64,000 nt of DNA from Raoultibacter massiliensis. GTDB lineage: Bacteria; Actinomycetota; Coriobacteriia; Coriobacteriales; Eggerthellaceae. Below the pieces are notes generated by a model, which made no database searches, was not told where the DNA came from, and was given only the letters and a program-made list of their open reading frames with translations. Of this stretch, positions 26,939-36,671 are shown piece after piece. The stretch's first letter is position 1. Each line of letters starts with the position of its first letter. Position numbers and translations under genes: made by a program. The stretch is taken from the NCBI RefSeq assembly GCF_900199545.1, contig NZ_LT962671.1, positions 290,732 through 354,731 of the forward strand, read 5' to 3'.

Positions 26939-28501
26939 TTACTCGCAGGTGAGGATCTCGAGTCCGAGTATGTCGGCGAGCTTGCATGCGTTGTCGTATA
27001 CATCACCGTAGACGAGGGGAATATGGTTTCCGACTTGCAGGGAGCACTCGTAGAACCTTCGTGCGTCGGCGACTTTGAAGAAAGCGCCTTCCGTGCAGTT
27101 TTCGTCTTTGTATCCGATGCCCGATACGATGGTGCCGCGTGCAATGAATATCTTCTCGCAAAGCGGGTCGAATCTGCACATCGTTACCGTCTGTCCTTTG
27201 TCGTTGTTGAAGTCGTACCGGATGGTCGCTCCCCATCTTCCCCCCATGGCGAAGGGGCGCAGCGCGTAGGGCTCGCGGTCGGCATCGAAGCCTTTGAGCA
27301 GCCGGTTCGGGGTAGCGTGGAAGGTGTAGGCGATGTCCTTGACGCCTGCCATGGTGTCCGAGGCGTCTGCATACGAGTCTTTGTTGAGAGTGAGCAGAGG
27401 CGAAACTTCGGGGTTGCGGTTGCCGTTGGTCTTCCCGACCGACGTGTTGCCCATGTAGGGTGCGCTGAAGGAGAGGTTCGACAGCAGAACCATGGAGACA
27501 AGCGCCGAAATATCGTATTCGCAGGCTGAGCAGACTCCGTTTTCGTTGTTGAGCGAGTGGTTCAGGCAAAGCGTGAACCTTTCTTCGTTGAGCCGCCTTG
27601 TTGCGCACATGTCGGGGCAAGGGGCGGCAAAAGCGTTGCATTCTAGTTTTGCAAGCAATTTGTTGACAAGGTAGTTTGCCCTGACCGACGGGTAGACATC
27701 CTCGGGTTTCATGTCGCATTCTTCGGCGCCCGAGATCAATTCGTCTGCGATTCTCTTGATTTCCGCTTCGTCCTCGTCGTTGATGTTGTCGCAGAGACGA
27801 CCCGGGAGGGTGGGGTTGCTCATGGGGTCGACGTTTTTGGTCTGGTCCATGAATTCGTGCAGGTTGTAGTATCGGAACTGGACGCCGAGTTTTTCGGTGA
27901 CGTTGCTATGGTCGTAGAACGAGTCGAGAGCGCTGAGCGAATTGTTGGAGTTCGCTCGCGGGATGCAGAGCACGCGGGTTTTTGCGAGCGCCTTTCGTGC
28001 GCGGAGCACCTTGAGCCCATCGATGGCGCTATCCCAGTCTATCCAGCTGTATCCTTCGAAACCGCGAGGGCGCAGGGCCGCCATGAGCCCGGAATCATTG
28101 CAGCACTGCAGAACGGTTGCGAGAGGCTTTCGGTAGGTTCGGGCAAATTCAAGGGCGAAGTCGATTCCGAAAGGATGGAATTTCAGCAGGTATACGTCTG
28201 TGTTCTCGACATCGCCTGCCATCTCCGCGAGCAGCTCGTCGGTGACGGGGAACGTTTCGTCGCGCTTGATGACGACGGGGTCGACGATGTTGACGAACGG
28301 CAGTTTTCCGAGTCTCTCTTGCACTTCGTCGACGAACTGCTTGTGAACCATCGAAATCGACATCATGTCGAAATCCTTGGTCAGCTCGTCTCCCTTGCCG
28401 AATCGGCATGGACCCTCGAATACATACTCGTGGTATACGGATATCGTTACCGGTCGTATGTTGATTTTGATGTCTTTGCCTTTTTTGATGTCGAATTCCA
28501 T
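26939..28501 (-). CDS. Fucose/arabinose-isomerase-fold protein, type B
   Basis: 520 residues, paralogous to type A. Landmarks: EYVFEGPCRFGKGDELTKDF near the N-terminus; C288-x6-C295-x3-C299 (CNAFAAPCPDMCATRR); C312; and C324/C327 in VCSACEYDISAL. The protein at 51430-52992 has exactly the same length and nearly the same motifs. The shared EGPCRFG and CEGD/CEYD elements imply the A and B chains come from one ancestor and associate. It is the first gene downstream of the PucR-type regulator. No signal peptide. Function unknown. Confidence 0.75.
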   Translation of the reverse strand: MEFDIKKGKDIKINIRPVTISVYHEYVFEGPCRFGKGDELTKDFDMMSISMVHKQFVDEVQERLGKLPFVNIVDPVVIKRDETFPVTDELLAEMAGDVENTDVYLLKFHPFGIDFALEFARTYRKPLATVLQCCNDSGLMAALRPRGFEGYSWIDWDSAIDGLKVLRARKALAKTRVLCIPRANSNNSLSALDSFYDHSNVTEKLGVQFRYYNLHEFMDQTKNVDPMSNPTLPGRLCDNINDEDEAEIKRIADELISGAEECDMKPEDVYPSVRANYLVNKLLAKLECNAFAAPCPDMCATRRLNEERFTLCLNHSLNNENGVCSACEYDISALVSMVLLSNLSFSAPYMGNTSVGKTNGNRNPEVSPLLTLNKDSYADASDTMAGVKDIAYTFHATPNRLLKGFDADREPYALRPFAMGGRWGATIRYDFNNDKGQTVTMCRFDPLCEKIFIARGTIVSGIGYKDENCTEGAFFKVADARRFYECSLQVGNHIPLVYGDVYDNACKLADILGLEILTCE

Positions 28502-28769
28502 GATCGTTCCTCGTCCTTTCTGCGTTCGTAGCGCCTTCGATTGGTTTGCCTGCGGATCCCGAGGAAGGGTCGGCTAGGGCGATCCAAGCGGTACCCTTGC
28601 GACCTTCTGGCCCGTGATTGCTCTGGGGTCCGTCGCAAGATTCGTTGCGGGCATTGTATGAAAGAGGCTTTGTCCTTTTACAGAGCAAAAGAACCGAAAA
28701 GAAAGGAAAAATTCAATGATTTTGACATATCAAAAGAGTGTTTGAGATGGGATTCGAGTGCCTAGCCGT

Positions 28770-30377
28770 CTATTCGGGCGAGTACAGCGAATACTCGAGC
28801 ATGATCTGCTGCCTGACGTTCGGGTCGTCAAGGTTGAATCCGAATCGATCTTGCATTTTCTCGATGCGGTAAAGCAGTGTATTGCGATGAAGGAAGAGAG
28901 CTTCGCATGCTGCGCTGACCTTGCGCTCGCAGATGAGGTAGAGAAATAGCGTCTTGAGGTCATTCGTGCCGTGCTGCTCGTCGAAAGCTGCGATCTTGGG
29001 CACGATTCCGTTCTGAACGCAGTATTCGACAAGATGATTGTTCGTACGTGCGGTTTCGGCGATGTAAGAGGGGAAATACGCATCGAATCGATAGATCGGC
29101 GAATCTTTCTTTTCAGAGTAGCGAGCGGCAAGCGATTGCCGGGGGCTCAAGGCGATTTCAATAGCGTTTTTCGATTGCTGGAACGCAAAGGCGAAATCGG
29201 TTATGTTGGAGAAGCGGTTGGATACGCCGATCGAGCAGGGATGGGTTTCGGAAAAGGCGAGAAGCCGCCGCTCTTCGGCTGCGGGATTCGTTTCGTGCGT
29301 ATAGAGCATGAGCGCGTAAACGCCATGGATGCCTATGTGGCATCCGGGAAAGGCTTCTTTGAGATGGTTCGCATAGTAAGGCAGCAGCTTGTTTTCCCGG
29401 CTGTGCTCTTGGAATTTGAAAGCTACGAGCAGAAACGAGCCGGCCTTCGGGATTCCCGTGCTTTCGAGACGGTCCGCAAAAGCTTTTTCGTTCTGGGGCT
29501 TATGGGCTATGAGATCCCCGAAAAGTCGGGATGGCTCCTGTTCCTGGAGGAACCTTTCGTTCCAGTCGCGTTTTACGCAGTATTCCATATGCTCGACGAG
29601 GAGCTGGAACGCATCTACAAGGGCTGCGGTAGGGGGAATCACGTTGCAGTGCATGTTGACGTGGATGAAGTAGTTTCCCTGGATGCGGAATACGTAGTCG
29701 AGCACTTCATGCGCAGTAAGCTCCGACGCGGGCTTTCGTTCGATTTTGGTTTGCGTTTCCCAGTCTTTGGCGACGCGGTACTTTTTGAACAGCTTAACGG
29801 TTTCGGGAGAATGGACGCCTGATTTGATCAGGGATCGGGCGACGGGATCCTCGATGGGCGTGTGCCGAGAATATGCAAGCAGACGGAATTCGGAATTCGA
29901 TACGGAGATGAAGTTTTTCAGTATCGGTTCGCTGCGATCGATGAGACTTTGGTAGTCTCCTCCGTCGAGCACGGCGTTTTTCATGCTTCTCGTCCAGGAG
30001 TTTATCGAGAAGAACAGATGCTCTATTCGATCGAACGACGAAGAGACGGGCTCGCTGCTTTGCAGGACGATGACCTGCGATTGCAACGAGCGAAGGGCGG
30101 GGGAGACGGACGGTTCGCTTTGGATGCAGAGGACGAAGTCCTTTTCGCGTGCAGCGGCGAACGATTCGGCTGCTGCGGCTGATCCGCAGTACAAAATCAA
30201 CTCGTTTGAGGAAAGGGCTGCAGTGCTTGCCGGCGTTTTGCTTGCGTCGGCGTCTTGGTCGAAGCTGCTTTCTCCCCGAAGGAAGGAGATATGGGCAAAT
30301 CGTTTAGTCATGCGGGGCGGTGCCGATAGAAGCCGGCATCCGTCAAGATGCTCCAAAATCATGTTGAGACTTACCAT
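28770..30377 (-). CDS. PucR/CdaR-type transcriptional regulator
   Basis: 535 residues. The C-terminal PucR-type HTH (about 475-530: CERKVSAACEALFLHRNTLL, YRIEKMQDRFG) is clear. The central region (about 150-440) looks like the GGDEF-like/PucR ligand module, and the N-terminal 100 residues are a variable sensor region. Start ATG 30377 (MVSLNMILEHL) aligns with the paralogue at 53568 (MSVTMHMLLEH). It lies about 270 bases upstream of the type B gene on the same strand and diverges from the molybdoenzyme at 30533. The same regulator type heads the second gene set, so it very probably controls these operons. Confidence 0.85.
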   Translation of the reverse strand: MVSLNMILEHLDGCRLLSAPPRMTKRFAHISFLRGESSFDQDADASKTPASTAALSSNELILYCGSAAAAESFAAAREKDFVLCIQSEPSVSPALRSLQSQVIVLQSSEPVSSSFDRIEHLFFSINSWTRSMKNAVLDGGDYQSLIDRSEPILKNFISVSNSEFRLLAYSRHTPIEDPVARSLIKSGVHSPETVKLFKKYRVAKDWETQTKIERKPASELTAHEVLDYVFRIQGNYFIHVNMHCNVIPPTAALVDAFQLLVEHMEYCVKRDWNERFLQEQEPSRLFGDLIAHKPQNEKAFADRLESTGIPKAGSFLLVAFKFQEHSRENKLLPYYANHLKEAFPGCHIGIHGVYALMLYTHETNPAAEERRLLAFSETHPCSIGVSNRFSNITDFAFAFQQSKNAIEIALSPRQSLAARYSEKKDSPIYRFDAYFPSYIAETARTNNHLVEYCVQNGIVPKIAAFDEQHGTNDLKTLFLYLICERKVSAACEALFLHRNTLLYRIEKMQDRFGFNLDDPNVRQQIMLEYSLYSPE

Positions 30378-30532
30378 CGTGATTCCTTCGATGCCGATAT
30401 AGTAAAAGTACCGAAATTATAGTTGTTTTTCAATAATAATGCCATATTTAGCATGCCTTTTGCTTTTTACAATGGGCGCAGCCGGAGAAGGGCGCTTGCC
30501 TTCGGCGTGCGAGACGAAGCGAAAGGAGAACC

Positions 30533-33001
30533 ATGGCTTTTGACTACAAGGGTTTTTTGGAAGGTGTTGACGAGGACGCTTACCACAAAGGGGAGTTCCA
30601 GTGGGAGGAGGACGGGTACACGGTTACGCGCACGTATCATTATTCCCCGCCCGGCTGCCACGACTCTTGCGGCGTTTTGCTGTATACGAAAGACGGGCGG
30701 CTTGAAAAGGTAGAGGGTGATCCGTTCGATCCGGTCGCCAACGGCAGGCTGTGCATGAGGTGCCTGAACCTGACCGAAGCGGTCAATCATCCCGACCGCG
30801 TCAAGTACCCCATGAAACGAGCCGGTGCGCGCGGGGAGAACAGGTGGGAGCGCATATCGTGGGAAGAGGCCTACGACATAATCGTAGACAAAGTGAATTA
30901 CTTCAAGCGCGAATTCGGCCCCGAATGCATCGTCAACATACACGGAACGGGGCGCAACATCAATTGGCAATCGCCGTTTTTCGGTAACGCCGCGCTGCAG
31001 ACGCCCAACACCTCGACGTTCGGGTTCTCGGCTTTCTCGTGCTACATGCCGCGCATATGCGGCTCGATGGCTCCTTTCGGGGATTTTCCGATTGCCGACG
31101 CTTCCGAGGGTCATGAGGATCGCTACGGCAACCCCGATTGGAAGGCTCCTGAGGTTATCGTGGTATGGGGAAACGAGCCGCTTGCTTCGAACGCGGACGG
31201 GTACTTGGGTCATTGGCTTGCCGTATGCGTGCAGTTGGGCTCCAAGATCATTTCGATAGATCCTCGTCTTACCTGGTGGGGTGCGAGAGCCGAGTATTGG
31301 CTGCAGATTCGGCCCGGCACCGATGCTGCTTTGGCGTGCGCGTGGATACACACCATCATCTCCGAGGGCCTCTACGATCGGAACTTCGTTGACTGCTGGT
31401 GCGCCGGCTTCGAGGAGCTTGCCGAGTCCGTCAAGGATGCAACTCCCGAATGGGCTGCAGAGATATGCGACCTCGACGCCGACGACATCCGGGCATCGGC
31501 GAGGCTCTATGCTTCGGGAAACAACTCGGCTATCCAGTGGGGACTTGCGTTTGACCAGCAGCTGTCTTCCATGTCGCTTTGCCTTGCCGCATGCGACCTT
31601 ATGGCTATCACGGGCAATTTGGACGTTCCCGGCGGCAACATCCTCGTTCGCAACGCGTTTGAGATCAATGCGGGGTATGCGACGGGTGAGGAGTTCGTGC
31701 CTCCGGAGACGATGGCCAATCGATTGACGGCATCGAAGACATGGGAGAGGAAATCGGCCGACATCGTCGCAGCGGCAGATTCTGATGCCTTGACCTACGC
31801 GCTCGAGCGCGATGAGCCATATTCCATCAAGATGCTGTGGATTCAGTCGTCGAACACCCTGGCTTGCCCAGGCATGGACGCGCCCCGTTTGTACGAAGCA
31901 ATGAAGAAAGTCGAGTTCGTCGTTAATTGCGATCCCTTCATTACGCCGACATCGGTCGCCTTCGCCGATATTTTGCTTCCCGTCGCGATGAGCCCCGAGC
32001 GCAATTCTGCCCGTACGTGGTGGACTCCCGTGCGCACCATGACCAAGGTTTCGCAGTACTACGAGGCGAAATCGGATGAAGAGATAATCGTTGAGCTTGG
32101 TAGGCGCTTGAATCCGAATGCTTTTCCGTGGGAAGACGATATGGGAATTCTCGACTGGTATCTTCATGATGGCACCGGTTCGTTTTCGGCATCGGCTGAT
32201 GTTGCGAAGGAGTCTGGCGCTGCCTTTACGGGGGCTACGTTGCTCAAGAAGAGCTTCGAGGACATCGAGCGGCAAGGCGGATACGAATACTGGGATTGGG
32301 ATGCTACCTACAAAAAATACGAAAAAGGGATGCTTCGTTCGGATGGCCAGCCCGGGTTCCAGACGCCGTCGGGTCGCGCTGAGCTGGCGCCGTTGACGTA
32401 TCAGGCTTGGAACCTCCACCCGACGCCGTTTCATGCCGAGCCACCCGAGGGCCCGTTGTCCACTCCCGACCTCATGAACGAGTACCCTCTCATTATTACA
32501 ACGGGCGGCCGCTCGTTCGAGTTCTTCCATTCCGAGCATCGCCAGCTGCCGACGAGCAGGGAACTCCATCCTCAGCCGCTTGCGATGATCAACCCCGAGA
32601 CTGCCGAACTGTATGGCATCAAAGACGGCGATTGGATCTGGATCGAAAACGAAGGGGCTCGCTACAAGCAGCAGGCGAAGCTGTTCGTCGGCATCAAGCC
32701 GAACACCATCCATGCCGAACATGCCTGGTGGTTCCCTGAAACGGAAGGGGCGGAACCGAATCTGTTCGGTACGTTCAGCTCCAATGCAAACAACTTGACG
32801 CGCCCGTTCGTTGCAGGTCAAGGCGGTATCGGTTCTCCGATTAAGTCGGGCATCTGCAAGATATACAGGGTGGAAGAGGGCGACATCGATTCAAGCGTTC
32901 AGGTCGTCGAGAACGGCGGGTTCGGCCGTACATACGATCTCGGCGCTAAATACGAGGCTGGCAATTACGACAAGGATTTCTATCCGCGACACGGTGCGTA
33001 G
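30533..33001 (+). CDS. Cytoplasmic molybdopterin oxidoreductase, catalytic subunit
   Basis: 822 residues from ATG 30533 (MAFDYKGFLEGVD) with GAAAGGAG upstream. [4Fe-4S] motif C42-x3-C46-x27-C74-x2-C77; invariant C170 in SCYMPR; bis-MGD segments HGTGRNINW, VWGNEPLASNADGY and DPRLTWWGAR. No export signal. Close relative of the enzyme at 19518 (same CAGFEELAESVKDATPEWAA region). It diverges from the PucR gene with 155 AT-rich bases between, so it may answer to that regulator or to a distant LuxR. The third identical ferredoxin cassette follows after 72 bases. Confidence 0.92.
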   Translation: MAFDYKGFLEGVDEDAYHKGEFQWEEDGYTVTRTYHYSPPGCHDSCGVLLYTKDGRLEKVEGDPFDPVANGRLCMRCLNLTEAVNHPDRVKYPMKRAGARGENRWERISWEEAYDIIVDKVNYFKREFGPECIVNIHGTGRNINWQSPFFGNAALQTPNTSTFGFSAFSCYMPRICGSMAPFGDFPIADASEGHEDRYGNPDWKAPEVIVVWGNEPLASNADGYLGHWLAVCVQLGSKIISIDPRLTWWGARAEYWLQIRPGTDAALACAWIHTIISEGLYDRNFVDCWCAGFEELAESVKDATPEWAAEICDLDADDIRASARLYASGNNSAIQWGLAFDQQLSSMSLCLAACDLMAITGNLDVPGGNILVRNAFEINAGYATGEEFVPPETMANRLTASKTWERKSADIVAAADSDALTYALERDEPYSIKMLWIQSSNTLACPGMDAPRLYEAMKKVEFVVNCDPFITPTSVAFADILLPVAMSPERNSARTWWTPVRTMTKVSQYYEAKSDEEIIVELGRRLNPNAFPWEDDMGILDWYLHDGTGSFSASADVAKESGAAFTGATLLKKSFEDIERQGGYEYWDWDATYKKYEKGMLRSDGQPGFQTPSGRAELAPLTYQAWNLHPTPFHAEPPEGPLSTPDLMNEYPLIITTGGRSFEFFHSEHRQLPTSRELHPQPLAMINPETAELYGIKDGDWIWIENEGARYKQQAKLFVGIKPNTIHAEHAWWFPETEGAEPNLFGTFSSNANNLTRPFVAGQGGIGSPIKSGICKIYRVEEGDIDSSVQVVENGGFGRTYDLGAKYEAGNYDKDFYPRHGA

Positions 33002-33059
33002 CGAGCGGCGGTCGGGCAACGCTGCGCCGACCGCCGTGTTTGCGCGTAAGCCTTTCCAT

Positions 33060-33415
33060 AGGAGGAACAGACAATGACCAAGGCGATTCTCATCAACTAC
33101 GAGTACTGCACGGGCTGCCATTCCTGCGAGGTGGCCTGCAAGAAGGAGCTCGGGCTTTCCGCCGGGGAGTTCGGCATAAAGCTCACCGAGACGGGCCCCT
33201 ACGCCTACGGGGGCAAGGCCGGCCCGGACCGCTGGGAGTGGACGTGGCTGCCCGTGATCACCAAGGCCTGCGACATGTGCGAGTCGCGCACGGAGAAGGG
33301 CAAGATGCCCATGTGCGTGCAGCACTGCCAGGCGTGGTGCATGTACTACGGGGAGGCCGACGAGCTCGTCAAGAAGATGGACGGCCAGACCCGCTGGGCG
33401 CTCTACACCAGGTAG
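33060..33415 (+). repeat. 356-bp perfect repeat, copy 3 (ferredoxin cassette)
   Basis: Identical to 16008-16363 and 22093-22448 through the TAG stop. Copies 1 and 3 also share CGC after the stop; the flanks then diverge. Confidence 0.95.
33074..33415 (+). CDS. Dicluster [4Fe-4S] ferredoxin subunit (copy 3 of 3 identical)
   Basis: Same 113-residue protein as at 16022 and 22107. It should feed electrons to the molybdoenzyme at 30533. Its very GC-rich third codon positions contrast with the less GC-rich catalytic gene in front of it, which supports later replacement by conversion or recombination. Confidence 0.95.
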   Translation: MTKAILINYEYCTGCHSCEVACKKELGLSAGEFGIKLTETGPYAYGGKAGPDRWEWTWLPVITKACDMCESRTEKGKMPMCVQHCQAWCMYYGEADELVKKMDGQTRWALYTR

Positions 33416-33776
33416 CGCTTCCCGTCGTTGCAGATGGGATTTCGGCTGACGTTTTGGACGGAATGCAGCGAGCCTCACCTGGATCTCGGGCATTCGTGAC
33501 GGATCGGATTTTCTGGGGTCCGATGTCGTTTTCGGAAAGGAGCCATTGTCTTAGCCTTTGGGAACTAGGGGGTAGAGAGCTTAGACCCCTTATACCCATT
33601 GCGTTTGCGCCAAAGGCTAGTCTTTCTCTGTTTTCCCAGATCAACCATCATCAATTATACAGTACGGGCAAGAATACCCCGTTGGGTACGGCGACAGTGC
33701 GCAACGGTGCGCGCTATCCTTTGCCCGCAACGGCGCTTTTACGCGTTTCAGGACGAGAACGAGGAAGGATGTGACC
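33416..33776. promoter_or_regulatory. Intergenic region with two inverted repeats ahead of a molybdoenzyme operon
   Basis: 361 bases without a supportable gene. Two short symmetric elements are seen: GGGGT (33569-33573) with ACCCC (33585-33589), and TACCC (33675-33679) with GGGTA (33684-33688), the second about 90 bases before the start at 33777. A TTATAC box near 33655-33660 could be a -10 element. These are candidate regulator sites only. Confidence 0.35.
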
Positions 33777-36143
33777 ATGAGCGAAGACGAGTTCTATAAA
33801 AAAGCCGAAGTTGTCAAGCTCGACACGCTTTCGGATGTCAACGACATCGGCAAGCCGTGGCGCTACGAGGAGGATGGGCTGACTGTCACGCGCACGAGTC
33901 CCTGGTCGCCTCCGGGATGCCACCCGGTGGGCTGCGGCCTTAAGCTTTACGTCAACGACGAGGGCCGGCTGGTCAGGGTCGAGGGCGATGAGAACAATCC
34001 GGTCACGCAGGGCCGTCTGTGCCCGCGGTGCATTGCGCTGAAGGACTACATCTACAATCCGGCGCGCCTGCTGTACCCGATGAAGCGCGACCCGAAGGAT
34101 CGCGGCAATGCGGATGCGTGGGAGCAGATCACCTGGGACGAGGCCTTCGATATCATTAAAAAGGAGTATGATCGCATCACGGCCGCATACGGCCGCGAGA
34201 GCATCGTGGTCTTCGCGGGCACCGGCCGCGAGGGCGGCACCTTCGCGCCCTACGGCACCATGTGCTTCGGAACCCCGAACTTCTGCTATACGCAATCGGG
34301 CTACGCATGCTATACGCCGCGTCTGGCGGCGATCGCCTACATTGCGGGCACGACGTATCCCGAGTGGGATTACGCCGGAGCCCTTCCCGGACGCTGGGAC
34401 GACGAGTGCTACGAGCTCACCGAGTGTCTTGTCGTCTGGGGCAAGGCGCCGCTCGAGTCGAACCCCGACGGCTTTTTCGGGCATGCCGTGATCGATGCGA
34501 TGCGTCGCGGCACGCGCCTGATCGTCATCGATCCCCGCGTCAACTGGCTGGCGACCCGCGCCGACATCCATTTGCAGCTGCGTGCGGGCACCGACACCGC
34601 CATGGGCATGGCGTGGCTCAACATCATCATCAACGAAGATCTGTACGACCATGATTTCGTGGAATACTGGTGCTACGGTTTCGAGCAGCTGGCCGAGCGC
34701 GTGCAGGAAATGCCGCCCGAGAAGGCGGCCGAGATATGCGACGTGCCGGTTGAGAAGATATACGCCGCCGCCCGCATGTACGCCCAGGCGAAGCCGGCGG
34801 CGATCCAATGGGGCCTCGCGGCCGACCAGAAGACCGACGGCATGCAAAACGGTCAGGTGACCGTCGATCTGATGGCGATCACGGGCAACCTTGACGTTCC
34901 CGGCGGACAGATCCTTCCCGGTACCGGAGCCGGTCACAACGAGTCGGGCTTCGGGTTCGAGAAGGGCGTCGGCGAAGAGCTCCAGAAGAAGATGATCGGC
35001 CTCGATCAGTATCCCGCATACTGCATGATCATCCTGAACGCCCATGCAGATCTCATGCTCCATGCGCTCGAAACCGGCGATCCCTATCCCATCAAGATGG
35101 GCTTCTACGCGGGCAACAACCTCATGAGCTGCACCTCGATGGAGCCGAAGCGCTGGCACGACGCCATCGTCAAATCCCTCGAATTCTGCATCGGCTTCGA
35201 CACCTTCATGAACCCGTCGATCGAAGCGTCCTGCGATATATTCCTGCCGCTTTCGACGGTGGCCGAGCGCGAGGGAACCGTGTTCACCCACTATGCTCCC
35301 TGCACCGTAACCGCCGGCTTCATGCACAAGGCGATCGAGGTGGGCGAGACCATGACCGACTTCGAGCTGTGCTACGAACTCGGCCGCCGTTTGCGCCCCG
35401 AAGTCTGGGAGGAATTCGATACGGCCAAGGAGTTCATGGAGGCGCTGCGCCTGGGCCGTCGCGAGCAGGGACGGTATTTCGATGAGGTGTCCAAGAACGT
35501 CGTATGCCAGATTCCCGTCGATTACTACAAGTACGAGCGGGGCGAGATGCGCCAGGACGGGCAGCCCGGCTTCGCAACGCCGACGGGGCGCGTCGAGCTG
35601 TGGTCGACCGCGTTCAACCAGTTCGGCGACGACCCGCTGCCGTACTTCCTCGAACCCGAGTTCGGTCCTGCGAATCCCGAGCTTATGAAGGAATACCCCT
35701 ACATCCTCACCACGGGCGCGCGCACGACGGCGTTCTTCCACTCCGAGCATCGCCAGATCGCCTACCTGCGCGAACTCAACCCCGATCCTATCGTCGAGAT
35801 CAACCCGAAGGTTGCCAAGGACCTGGGCATTACCGACGGCCAGTGGGTTCGCATGTGGAGCCCGTTCGGCGAATGCGTTGAGAAGGCGCGCATCACCGAA
35901 ACCGTCGACGAGAAGACCATCCATGCGCAGCATGCATGGTGGTTCCCCGAAGAGGACGGAAGCGAGCCCAATCTCTACGGAAACTTCCGCTCGAATATCA
36001 ACAACCTGCTTCCCAACGACCACTACGGTAAGCTTGGCTTCGGCGCTCCGAACAAGTGCCTCGTATGCAACATCGAGCCCGTTTCCGAAAGCTACGACAC
36101 CGACATGGATCTGATCTGGGAAAAATTCGGAAAGCTGGTGTAG
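33777..36143 (+). CDS. Cytoplasmic molybdopterin oxidoreductase, divergent catalytic subunit
   Basis: 788 residues from ATG 33777 (MSEDEFYKKAEV); AGGAAGG lies at good spacing, and the in-frame GTG 33771 is too close to it. The most divergent of the six: cluster motif C48-x4-C53-x28-C82-x2-C85, with invariant C178 in ACYTPR. No Tat signal. Conserved DPRVNWLATRADIHLQ and AGTGREGG replace the usual segments. Its own electron-transfer partner at 36146 is also divergent, and a SlyD-like FKBP and a small Cys protein follow in the same run. It likely acts on a different substrate class from the others. Confidence 0.9.
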   Translation: MSEDEFYKKAEVVKLDTLSDVNDIGKPWRYEEDGLTVTRTSPWSPPGCHPVGCGLKLYVNDEGRLVRVEGDENNPVTQGRLCPRCIALKDYIYNPARLLYPMKRDPKDRGNADAWEQITWDEAFDIIKKEYDRITAAYGRESIVVFAGTGREGGTFAPYGTMCFGTPNFCYTQSGYACYTPRLAAIAYIAGTTYPEWDYAGALPGRWDDECYELTECLVVWGKAPLESNPDGFFGHAVIDAMRRGTRLIVIDPRVNWLATRADIHLQLRAGTDTAMGMAWLNIIINEDLYDHDFVEYWCYGFEQLAERVQEMPPEKAAEICDVPVEKIYAAARMYAQAKPAAIQWGLAADQKTDGMQNGQVTVDLMAITGNLDVPGGQILPGTGAGHNESGFGFEKGVGEELQKKMIGLDQYPAYCMIILNAHADLMLHALETGDPYPIKMGFYAGNNLMSCTSMEPKRWHDAIVKSLEFCIGFDTFMNPSIEASCDIFLPLSTVAEREGTVFTHYAPCTVTAGFMHKAIEVGETMTDFELCYELGRRLRPEVWEEFDTAKEFMEALRLGRREQGRYFDEVSKNVVCQIPVDYYKYERGEMRQDGQPGFATPTGRVELWSTAFNQFGDDPLPYFLEPEFGPANPELMKEYPYILTTGARTTAFFHSEHRQIAYLRELNPDPIVEINPKVAKDLGITDGQWVRMWSPFGECVEKARITETVDEKTIHAQHAWWFPEEDGSEPNLYGNFRSNINNLLPNDHYGKLGFGAPNKCLVCNIEPVSESYDTDMDLIWEKFGKLV

Positions 36144-36145
36144 CT

Positions 36146-36637
36146 ATGGCAACCTATGGACTATTGATCGATTACGAATACTGCACGAACTGCGGTTCGT
36201 GCCAGGTCACCTGCAAGGAAGAACATGCCTATCCGGTGGGGAAGACGGGCATCAAGGTGCTCTCCGACGGGCCGTGGAAAATCGATGACGAGCACTGGAA
36301 CTGGAATTACTTTCCTGTTCTGACCGACCTGTGCGACCTGTGCGCCGAGCGCACGGCGGGCGGCCGCGAACCGATGTGCGTGCATCACTGCCTGTCGAAC
36401 ATCATCACCTACGGGCCGGTCGAAGAGCTTGCGAAGAAGCTCGATGAAAAGCCGAAGCAGTTCCTGATGGTGCCCCAGTACAATCCCATCGCCGCCAGGG
36501 GAGAGTTCGTGCCGAGCGGAAAGCAGAAGCACCAAGCCGCCCATATCGAAGTGCAGGGCACGGGCAAGGCGTCGTATGCCGTCCATCGACACGATACCAA
36601 GGTGGGCGAAATCGACGAAACCGAGGAACTCGGCTAG
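36146..36637 (+). CDS. [4Fe-4S] ferredoxin-type electron transfer subunit
   Basis: 163 residues from ATG 36146, two bases after the molybdoenzyme stop, so probably translationally coupled. C13-x2-C16-x2-C19-x3-C23 and CDLC-x11-C-x3-C give two [4Fe-4S] sites. It carries a 50-residue C-terminal extension (KQKHQAAHIEVQ...) absent from the 113-residue versions. Expected partner of the enzyme at 33777. Confidence 0.92.
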   Translation: MATYGLLIDYEYCTNCGSCQVTCKEEHAYPVGKTGIKVLSDGPWKIDDEHWNWNYFPVLTDLCDLCAERTAGGREPMCVHHCLSNIITYGPVEELAKKLDEKPKQFLMVPQYNPIAARGEFVPSGKQKHQAAHIEVQGTGKASYAVHRHDTKVGEIDETEELG

Positions 36638-36671
36638 CAAGCATGCGGATAGGAAGCGATAGGCGGTAGAC

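Noticed and set aside
16008..33415. Insertion sequence or transposon explaining the identical 356-bp repeats
   Set aside because: There is no transposase, terminal inverted repeat or target duplication. The borders match the ribosome-binding site and stop codon of one ferredoxin gene.
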